A DNA stretch of 8,035 nt. It comes from Sphingobacterium thalpophilum. Lineage in GTDB: Bacteria; Bacteroidota; Bacteroidia; Flavobacteriales; Flavobacteriaceae. The DNA is taken from contig CALQBR020000048.1 in NCBI GenBank assembly GCA_943328865.2, positions 1 through 8,035 of the forward strand, read 5' to 3'. A program made the position numbers and the translations under genes. Of the stretch, positions 1-4,942 are shown piece after piece (the stretch's first letter is position 1; the number at the start of each line of letters is the position of its first letter). The notes beneath the pieces were generated by a model. It had not been told where the DNA came from. It was given only the letters and a program-made list of their open reading frames with translations, and did not search any database.

Positions 1-1540
1 ACCCGCGTCCACGACCGATTGGGGTCGTTTGTTTTTCACCATCGCGGACACATAACAAAATATCATGCGCATTGGCATTTTCCTTGTCAATATAGAAAAT
101 ATTATTGGTGGCAATAATTTTGACTTCGTGCTTTTGAGCTAAGGAAACCAATCCGGCATTAACACGATTTTCATCTTCTTGATTGTGCCGCATAACCTCG
201 ATGTAAAAATCAGGGCCGAATTGTTCTTTCCACCAAATCAAAGCTTCTTCCGCTTGGTTTTCGCCAATGTTTAAAATTTTACTAGGTATTTCTCCATAAA
301 GATTCCCAGATAAAACGATAAGGTCTTCCTTGAATGTTTCAATAACTGTCCTGTCAATTCTAGGGACGTAATAAAAGCCTTGTGTATAGGCAATTGAAGA
401 CATTTTGGCCAAATTGTGATATCCTTTTTTTGTTTTCGCTAAAAAAACAATTTGATACCCATTGTCTTTTCGGGTTTTGTCTAAGTGATCTTCGCAGACA
501 TAAAACTCACAACCTACGATAGGCTTCATTTCAACTTCGGTAGGGGCTTCTCCTTTTTCTAAAGCTTCCAAATTCTTGGCCACTGCAGCTTTATTATGAG
601 CCAGGATATCGCGGACAAAATGAAACGCACCCATCAAATTACCATAATCCGTCATGGCTACCGCAGGCATTTTATGCTTTGCTGCCGCTTTTACCAAGGC
701 GGCAATACTTACAGTTGATTGCAATACCGAAAATTGGGTATGATTGTGCAAATGCACAAAATCAGTATCTATTAAAATTTGTTTTTTGTCCGAAAGCACT
801 TTTTTGGAAACTGGCGCCTGCTGAACTTTTTGAAAATTTTGTCGAATGGCTTCCGAAGCCGACTTTAGATTAATATGTTTTAATCCAATGAGCTGAATGA
901 CTCCAGAATTGTAATTGTTAAAATCTTGAAAATAACCCGCAGGAACATCGAGTTGCTCTTTGGTGAAAATTTCACGACGAATTAGTTCCAAAAAGCAACG
1001 TGTAGTGGCTTCCACATCTGCAGTAGCGTTGTGAGCCTCAGAAAAAGGAGTATTAAATAAGTAACTATGCAATTCCGTAAGGGTGGGTAACTTGAATTTT
1101 CCGCCTCGACCACCTGGTAATTTTAATAACGAAGCGGTGACTTCAGTACAAGTATCCAAAACCGGCATACTGCTCATAGGCGATACAACCCCCATCCTGT
1201 GAAATTCGCAGCCCATAATATTGATATCAAAATTCAAATTTTGACCGACAATAAACTTTGCTTTGGATAAAGCAATATTGAATTTGTGTAAAACTTCCGA
1301 TAATGCAATTCCTTCAGCTTGCGCTAATTCGGTCGAGATACCGTGAATCCGCTCAGCATCATATGGAATATTAAAGCCTTCGGGTTGCACCAAATAATCC
1401 TGATGCTCGATAAGCTTACCCATTTCATCATGCAATTGCCAAGCTATCTGAATGCAACGAGGCCAATTATTGGTATCGGTGATAGGAGCATCCCAACGCT
1501 TTGGAAGTCCGGTGGTTTCGGTATCAAATATTAAATACAT
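1..1540 (-). CDS. dnaE: DNA polymerase III alpha subunit with fused N-terminal DnaQ-type 3'-5' exonuclease (partial, N-terminal 513 codons)
   Basis: This is the catalytic subunit of the replicative DNA polymerase, acting at the replication fork. The gene starts with ATG at 1540 and is open to position 1, so the polymerase palm, fingers and beta-clamp-binding parts lie outside the window. Residues 1-190 are a DEDDh proofreading exonuclease: Exo I FDTETTG (D6, E8), Exo II GQNLNFD (D105) and Exo III HNATAD (H170, D175) are all present. A linker of about 70 residues leads to a PHP domain beginning at HLHNHTQFS (263-271), followed by MTDYGNL (296-302), GCEFYV (343-348), GYHNLAKM (373-380) and ATNNIFY (477-483). 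E. coli keeps the exonuclease on a separate protein (DnaQ); the fused form is, from memory, typical of Bacteroidota. Several usual PHP metal ligands look replaced (see findings). The start is fixed by the exonuclease beta strand beginning directly at the Met. It has its own candidate promoter at 1591-1598. Identification is firm. Confidence 0.95.
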   Translation of the reverse strand, partial: MYLIFDTETTGLPKRWDAPITDTNNWPRCIQIAWQLHDEMGKLIEHQDYLVQPEGFNIPYDAERIHGISTELAQAEGIALSEVLHKFNIALSKAKFIVGQNLNFDINIMGCEFHRMGVVSPMSSMPVLDTCTEVTASLLKLPGGRGGKFKLPTLTELHSYLFNTPFSEAHNATADVEATTRCFLELIRREIFTKEQLDVPAGYFQDFNNYNSGVIQLIGLKHINLKSASEAIRQNFQKVQQAPVSKKVLSDKKQILIDTDFVHLHNHTQFSVLQSTVSIAALVKAAAKHKMPAVAMTDYGNLMGAFHFVRDILAHNKAAVAKNLEALEKGEAPTEVEMKPIVGCEFYVCEDHLDKTRKDNGYQIVFLAKTKKGYHNLAKMSSIAYTQGFYYVPRIDRTVIETFKEDLIVLSGNLYGEIPSKILNIGENQAEEALIWWKEQFGPDFYIEVMRHNQEDENRVNAGLVSLAQKHEVKIIATNNIFYIDKENANAHDILLCVRDGEKQTTPIGRGRG

Positions 1541-1590
1541 AACTGAAGGTAAGGGATTTATAATTAATAATAATTACAAAATATGAAATC

Positions 1591-1598
1591 CAAAAGTA
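1591..1598 (-). promoter_or_regulatory. Candidate dnaE promoter, -7 element
   Basis: On the minus strand this reads TACTTTTG, an exact match to the Bacteroidota -7 consensus TAnnTTTG. It lies about 50 bases upstream of the dnaE start. The expected -33 TTG about 19 bases further upstream is poor (CTT at 1618-1620, in a T-rich stretch). The site lies between the terminator of the RRM gene and dnaE, which suggests that dnaE is transcribed on its own. Confidence 0.45.
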
Positions 1599-1636
1599 GT
1601 TTTTTTTGAAGTAAAAAAAGGGGGAAGTTATTAACA

Positions 1637-1671
1637 AAAAAGCCACTCATCTAATTGATGAATGGCTTTTT
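1637..1671 (-). terminator. Rho-independent terminator of the RRM protein gene
   Basis: Inverted repeat with arms 1637-1651 and 1657-1671 and a 5-base loop. The 15-bp stem contains one position that is a G-U wobble in the minus-strand transcript but a C-A mismatch in the plus-strand one. The minus transcript continues into a T tract. Both facts point to use by the minus-strand RRM gene upstream (1745-2104), insulating dnaE from it. Confidence 0.8.
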
Positions 1672-1680
1672 ATATGTGAC

Positions 1681-1710
1681 AAAAACAGTGCTATTACTAT
1701 CCCTGTTTTT
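1681..1710 (-). terminator. Second weaker hairpin in the 3' region of the RRM gene
   Basis: Arms 1681-1688 (AAAAACAG) and 1703-1710 (CTGTTTTT) form an 8-bp stem around a 14-base loop, between the RRM stop codon and the stronger terminator at 1637-1671. It could be a first, leaky terminator or a 3'-UTR structure. The large loop and A/T-rich stem make this only moderately convincing. Confidence 0.35.
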
Positions 1711-1744
1711 AAGGTATCTTATTGTATGTTAATTCAGAAAATGA

Positions 1745-2104
1745 TTAGTAACCACCTCTGTTTCCACCACGGTCATTTCCACCACGGCTGTTTCCACCAC
1801 CATAACCACCACGAGAATCTCCACCACGGCTGTTGCTGTTGAAGCTTCTTCTTTCACCTTCTGGCTTTGGCTCCGATTTGTTTACCACAATAGCACGTCC
1901 TTGAACAGTAGCACCATTTAATTCATCGATTGCTTTTTGAGCATCAGCATCATTTGGCATTTCAACAAAACCAAATCCTTTACTTCTTCCAGTAAATTTA
2001 TCAGTAATAATTTTTACAGAATCAACTGCTCCATAAGCCTCGAAAGACTCTCTTAAATCCGCTTCCTCAATACTGAAAGGAAGACTTCCAACGAAAATAT
2101 TCAT
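1745..2104 (-). CDS. RNA-binding protein, single RRM domain with glycine/arginine-rich tail
   Basis: A 119-residue single-stranded-RNA-binding protein, probably cytoplasmic. Residues 1-77 form one RNA recognition motif: RNP2 is IFVGSL (3-8) and RNP1 is KGFGFVEM (42-49), with the aromatic residues F4, F44 and F46 that normally stack on RNA bases. After a short charged linker (78-90), residues 91-119 form a low-complexity tail of SRGG, DRGG and GGY units, resembling eukaryotic RGG and cyanobacterial Rbp glycine-rich proteins. From memory, small proteins of this kind are common in Bacteroidota and are often abundant or cold-responsive, perhaps acting as RNA chaperones where CsrA or Hfq are missing; this role is inference. 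It has a textbook promoter about 20-30 bases upstream and a strong terminator, so it is a monocistronic unit. Its RNA targets cannot be read from sequence. Confidence 0.93.
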   Translation of the reverse strand: MNIFVGSLPFSIEEADLRESFEAYGAVDSVKIITDKFTGRSKGFGFVEMPNDADAQKAIDELNGATVQGRAIVVNKSEPKPEGERRSFNSNSRGGDSRGGYGGGNSRGGNDRGGNRGGY

Positions 2105-2128
2105 ATATACTATTTATTATAATTCAAA

Positions 2129-2158
2129 CAAATGTAGTCTTATTTTACTTGTAATCAA
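2129..2158 (-). promoter_or_regulatory. Promoter of the RRM protein gene (TTG-N19-TAnnTTTG)
   Basis: On the minus strand TTG (2156-2158) is followed, after exactly 19 bases, by TACATTTG (2129-2136). This matches the Bacteroidota housekeeping-sigma consensus at every defined base, with ideal spacing. Transcription should start close to 2122-2125, giving a short leader of about 20 bases. It is the best-formed promoter in the window and fits strong expression of a small abundant RNA-binding protein. Confidence 0.8.
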
Positions 2159-2221
2159 TTATATATTATAAAATTTATAGATTTTTTTCGAAATAAAGCC
2201 AATAACACTTTAAAACAAAAA

Positions 2222-2247
2222 AAAGTCACCTTAAAAAAGATGACTTT
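2222..2247 (-). terminator. Rho-independent terminator of the lipoprotein gene
   Basis: Arms 2222-2232 and 2237-2247 form an 11-bp stem with a 4-base loop. The only non-Watson-Crick pair is a G-U in the minus-strand transcript (C-A mismatch on the plus strand). It is followed on the minus strand by a long T run (plus-strand A run at 2214-2221). It begins about 20 bases after the stop codon of the lipoprotein gene at 2269. Confidence 0.85.
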
Positions 2248-2268
2248 CAATACCTTAAATATTGAAAC

Positions 2269-2745
2269 TTATAACGAGTTAACAATTGGAACCTTGTAAA
2301 AAATACCCTCCTGAAAATTAACCTTTTCTGGCACCAAAGGATTACTGACCGATATTTGGGAACTAAACCGGAATTTTCCTGAAACAGTCATATTTGTCGG
2401 ATCAAATTCCGTAATCTCAATTTCACCATCTCCAACATTTAAACCTGTTGCGTATTTAAATTCTTTATCAGCGATGTTGTATGAATAATTAGCTACATTA
2501 GCATCTATAGTTCCTAAAGGATAGATTCCAACATTAGTTGCAGTAGTTTTTAAAATTACTTTATCATATTGTTTTACCGCTTCAATCGTCAAAACATTAC
2601 CCGACCCAATAGTAGCTCGGCAATCACTTGATTTCCAAAACACACCATCTTTAACTCCTTGAACGGAACGGGTATTAAACCTTACATCATCAGAGCAAGA
2701 GGCTAGCAAACACAGTAGTGTAAAAAGCGATAGTACTTTTTTCAT
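2269..2745 (-). CDS. Putative surface-exposed lipoprotein, DUF6252-like
   Basis: A 158-residue lipoprotein of unknown function. Residues 1-16 are a signal peptide (KK, then a Leu-rich core) ending in the lipobox LASC, so C17 would be lipidated after signal peptidase II cleavage. The residues after it, SDD, match the acidic lipoprotein export signal reported for Flavobacterium (C-S-D-D-), which sends lipoproteins to the outer face of the outer membrane; surface location is therefore predicted. The mature part is mostly beta strand. It contains a segment with DGVFWKSSDCRATI (33-46), followed by a strand-rich body with Asn-Tyr motifs. This layout resembles the Bacteroidota family DUF6252 as I remember it, but I cannot confirm it here. 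C43 is the only other cysteine apart from C12 in the signal. It is divergent from rpsP and closed by its own terminator, so the neighbours give no functional clue. Confidence 0.85.
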   Translation of the reverse strand: MKKVLSLFTLLCLLASCSDDVRFNTRSVQGVKDGVFWKSSDCRATIGSGNVLTIEAVKQYDKVILKTTATNVGIYPLGTIDANVANYSYNIADKEFKYATGLNVGDGEIEITEFDPTNMTVSGKFRFSSQISVSNPLVPEKVNFQEGIFYKVPIVNSL

Positions 2746-2765
2746 TTTAATAGAATTTATTGCTA

Positions 2766-2773
2766 CAAAAATA
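2766..2773 (-). promoter_or_regulatory. Candidate promoter -7 element of the lipoprotein gene
   Basis: On the minus strand this reads TATTTTTG, fitting TAnnTTTG, about 20 bases upstream of the lipoprotein ATG. No TTG is found at the usual 19-21-base spacing, and the region is very A/T-rich, so a chance match is possible. Confidence 0.4.
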
Positions 2774-2865
2774 GCTTTTTAAACGAAAAATGCTAAATAA
2801 AAAAACAAAAATCAAATCAAGATGGAATTTATTAATGGTTTGTCTTTAAATTACCAAATTATGAA

Positions 2866-2896
2866 TTAGTATTTTTCAGAAAAAGAATTATATTTG
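2866..2896 (+). promoter_or_regulatory. Promoter of the rpsP-rimM-trmN6 operon
   Basis: TATATTTG at 2889-2896 is an exact TAnnTTTG -7 element, followed by CACCC, a context I recall as common in flavobacterial promoters. The -33 element is degenerate: TTA at 2866-2868 with a 20-base spacer. Transcription should start near 2902, leaving a leader of about 40 bases before the rpsP ATG. Confidence 0.65.
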
Positions 2897-2911
2897 CACC
2901 CTTAATTAATC

Positions 2912-2926
2912 GAGGTCGAGTACCTC
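2912..2926 (+). promoter_or_regulatory. Small hairpin in the rpsP leader
   Basis: GAGGT (2912-2916) and ACCTC (2922-2926) form a perfect 5-bp stem around the loop CGAGT, inside the predicted 5' leader and 20 bases before the start codon. It is the most G/C-rich spot in an otherwise A/T-rich leader. It might stabilise the mRNA or control translation of the operon; no known ribosomal-protein leader motif is recognised. Confidence 0.35.
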
Positions 2927-2945
2927 AAAATTTAATCACACGATT

Positions 2946-3500
2946 ATGTCAGTAAAAATTAGATTACAAAGACACGGTAAAAAACAAAAACCTTTTTACT
3001 GGGTTGTAGCGGCTGATGCTCGCTCAAAAAGAGATGGTAAATACTTAGAAAAAATCGGTACTTACAATCCAAACACTAACCCAGCGACTATCGAGTTAAA
3101 CCTTGACAAAGCGGTTCAATGGTTACACAATGGGGCACAACCTACAGATACTGCGAAAGCAATCTTATCGTATAAAGGCGCTTTATTGAAACACCACCTT
3201 GACGGAGGAATCCGTAAAGGCGCTTTAACGCAAGAACAAGCAGATGCTAAATTGGCAGCTTGGTTAGAAGCTAAAGCAGGTAAAGTAGATGCTAAAAAAG
3301 ACGGTTTAACAAAAGCGCAAGCTGATGCTAAAGCAAAAGCATTCAAAGCAGAACAAGATGTAAATGCAAAACGTTTAGCTGCTGCTGCACAAGCAGAAGC
3401 GGATGCCATTGCTGCTGCAACTCCTACAGAGGAAGTAACTGAAGAATTAACTGAAGAAGCTCCTGCTGCTGAAGAAAACAACGAAGAAGCTCAGGCTTAA
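2946..3500 (+). CDS. rpsP: 30S ribosomal protein S16, with long C-terminal extension
   Basis: S16 is a primary-assembly protein of the 30S subunit that binds the 16S rRNA 5' and central domains. Residues 1-82 are the conserved core: SVKIRLQRHGKKQKPFYW at the start, then VVAADARSKRDGKYLEKIGTYNP and the WLxxGAQPTDT motif (59-69). Most S16 proteins end near 80-90 residues; this one runs to 184. The extra 100 residues are Ala/Lys/Glu-rich, contain two related units (LTQEQADAK at 94-102 and LTKAQADAK at 121-129), are predicted helical, and end in a very acidic stretch (160-184). Long S16 tails are usual in Bacteroidota as far as I recall. The ATG at 2946 is fixed by the conserved N-terminus. First gene of an operon: rimM starts 15 bases after its stop, a well-known pairing because RimM assists 30S head maturation. 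Confidence 0.98.
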   Translation: MSVKIRLQRHGKKQKPFYWVVAADARSKRDGKYLEKIGTYNPNTNPATIELNLDKAVQWLHNGAQPTDTAKAILSYKGALLKHHLDGGIRKGALTQEQADAKLAAWLEAKAGKVDAKKDGLTKAQADAKAKAFKAEQDVNAKRLAAAAQAEADAIAAATPTEEVTEELTEEAPAAEENNEEAQA

Positions 3501-3515
3501 TTATAATTAGCGACA

Positions 3516-4040
3516 ATGCGTAAAGAAGATTGTTTCTACTTAGGTAAAATCGCTAAAAAATTTAGTTTTAAGGGTGAAGTTCTACTCTATTTAGACACCG
3601 ACGAGCCCGAGTTATACGAAAATCTGGAATCAGTGTTTGTTGAATGCAACAAACACTTGGTTCCTTTTTTTATTGAAAACAGCAACCTTCACAAGAATGA
3701 TTTTTTAAGAGTTCGTTTTGAAGATGTTACCAATGAAGAAGAAGCCGATGCCCTTTTAGGCAACGCCGTGTATCTTCCTCTAAAAATGTTACCCAAACTT
3801 ACCGGGAACAAATTTTATTACCACGAAGTGATTGGTTTTGAAGTAGAAGACCAACGCCTTGGTATTGTTGGCAAAATTCAATCCATCAATGACTCTTCTG
3901 CTCAACCTCTTTTTGAAGTTCTGAATGGCGAAGTAGAGATTCTTATCCCCATGATTGACCTTTTCTTGGTTAAAATCGACCGTGAAAACAAAAAAGTAAT
4001 CATGGATTTACCCGAAGGACTGATTGAGATGTACCTTTAA
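3516..4040 (+). CDS. rimM: Ribosome maturation factor RimM
   Basis: RimM is a cytoplasmic assembly factor that binds ribosomal protein S19 and helps the 30S head to mature and 16S rRNA to be processed. The 174-residue product has the usual two parts: an N-terminal beta-barrel (about 5-90, beginning FYLGKIAKKFSFKGEV, the family's start pattern in which G19-F/K-G is conserved) and a C-terminal PRC-barrel (about 98-172, with FYYHEVIGFEV, the IPMIDLFLV strand and the closing DLPEGL). Length is normal (E. coli about 180). It lies 15 bases after rpsP and 20 bases before trmN6 with no visible promoter, so it is co-transcribed. In many bacteria trmD and rplS follow rimM; here they do not. The start ATG is supported by conserved sequence within a few residues of it. 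Confidence 0.97.
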   Translation: MRKEDCFYLGKIAKKFSFKGEVLLYLDTDEPELYENLESVFVECNKHLVPFFIENSNLHKNDFLRVRFEDVTNEEEADALLGNAVYLPLKMLPKLTGNKFYYHEVIGFEVEDQRLGIVGKIQSINDSSAQPLFEVLNGEVEILIPMIDLFLVKIDRENKKVIMDLPEGLIEMYL

Positions 4041-4060
4041 GAGGGACTTATTTTTATTTC

Positions 4061-4768
4061 ATGTTTTCATTCAAACAATTTACCGTTCAACAAGACCGAT
4101 GCGCCATGAAAATTGGTACAGACGGCGTGTTATTAGGCGCTTGGTCTCCATTAGACCATGCTCCAATAAGCATTTTAGATATTGGAACGGGTACTGGAAT
4201 TATCGCATTGATGCTCGCACAACGCACTCAGGCTTTGGAAATTGACGCATTGGAAATTGACGAAAACGCCTACGAACAAGCCACCGATAATTTTGAAAAC
4301 TCCCCATGGAATGACCGTTTGTATTGTTTTCATGCGGGATTAGATGAATTTGTAGAAGAACCCGAAGACGAATACGATTTGATTGTTTCAAATCCTCCTT
4401 TTTACACTGAAAATTTCAAAACGGATAATGACGCTAGAGATTTGGCAAGGTTTTCCGACGCCATGCCTTTTGAAGATTTAATTGAAGCCGCAGCCCTATT
4501 GCTTTCTGAAAATGGAATTTTTGCTGTAATTATTCCTTTTAAAGAAGAAGCCTCTTTTATTGCTTTGGCTGAAGAATACGAATTGTATCCTGCAAAAATA
4601 ACCCGCGTAAAAGGCACGCCTTCGTCGGAAATTAAACGTAGCTTATTGGCTTTTAGCCGAAATAAACCAATCGAATTTCCCATAGATGAATTAATTATCG
4701 AAACGGCCCGCCATCAATACACCCCAGAATATATTGAGTTGACTAAGGATTTTTATTTGAAGATGTAA
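4061..4768 (+). CDS. trmN6: tRNA1(Val) (adenine(37)-N6)-methyltransferase
   Basis: A SAM-dependent enzyme that methylates N6 of A37, next to the anticodon of tRNA1(Val) (E. coli YfiC/TrmN6). The 235-residue product matches the family in length. Near the N-terminus FKQFTVQQDRCAMKIGTDGVL (4-24) is the family signature; DIGTGTG (40-46) is SAM-binding motif I; ALEIDENA (63-70) holds the acidic motif II that contacts the SAM ribose; and NPPF (111-114) is the catalytic motif of amino-N-methyltransferases acting on adenine. The C-terminal half completes the Rossmann fold (FAVIIPFKE, then SSEIKRSLL). As third gene of the rpsP operon, it would join tRNA modification to ribosome production. NPPF alone would also fit HemK/PrmC or rRNA methyltransferases, but the N-terminal signature makes TrmN6 much the best choice. 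No convincing plus-strand terminator is seen before 4943. Confidence 0.93.
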   Translation: MFSFKQFTVQQDRCAMKIGTDGVLLGAWSPLDHAPISILDIGTGTGIIALMLAQRTQALEIDALEIDENAYEQATDNFENSPWNDRLYCFHAGLDEFVEEPEDEYDLIVSNPPFYTENFKTDNDARDLARFSDAMPFEDLIEAAALLLSENGIFAVIIPFKEEASFIALAEEYELYPAKITRVKGTPSSEIKRSLLAFSRNKPIEFPIDELIIETARHQYTPEYIELTKDFYLKM

Positions 4769-4880
4769 CATTGAAATCTGAGACTAATAGACTCCTTTAT
4801 GTATCGATGGATTAAATTATTCAATACAACTCCCTTTGAAAAATCAGAAATACTAACCAATTCAACGGTCATTTTTTTTA

Positions 4881-4904
4881 TAAAAACACCACTTTTTGGA
4901 GTGC
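4881..4904 (-). terminator. Possible weak terminator of the metalloprotease gene
   Basis: On the minus strand GCACTCC (plus 4898-4904) and GTGGTGT (plus 4886-4892) can pair around an AAAAA loop with one mismatch and two G-U pairs, followed by TTTTTA. Flanking T and A runs could lengthen the stem. It lies about 40 bases past the protease stop codon, between two convergent genes. The stem is imperfect, so this is tentative. Confidence 0.3.
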
Positions 4905-4942
4905 AAAAAAAGATATACTATAATACGAAAACTATTGAAATA

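Noticed and set aside
679..873. A 64-codon plus-strand frame, and another at 1343-1534.
   Set aside because: Both lie antisense within dnaE, whose exonuclease and PHP motifs are read clearly through the same bases.
1748..1830. Short tandem DNA repeats of the type CCACCACGG, considered as a CRISPR-like or minisatellite element.
   Set aside because: They are the coding sequence of the RGG/GGY tail of the RRM protein; there are no unique spacers and the period follows codons.
3116..3481. A 121-codon open frame on the minus strand, rich in Ala and Ser.
   Set aside because: It is antisense to the Ala/Glu/Lys-rich tail of rpsP; codon bias of the tail creates the opposite-strand frame. No domain or start context supports it.
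4024..4245. A 73-codon plus-strand frame overlapping the end of rimM and start of trmN6.
   Set aside because: The Arg-rich product is an out-of-frame reading of the well-conserved trmN6 start; trmN6 explains the region.
4402..4683. A 93-codon minus-strand frame, with another at 4200-4391.
   Set aside because: Antisense to trmN6, which has all expected family motifs there.
4769..4942. Searched for a small gene or tRNA in the gap between the convergent trmN6 and protease genes.
   Set aside because: No open frame of note, no cloverleaf; only the weak hairpin at 4881-4904.
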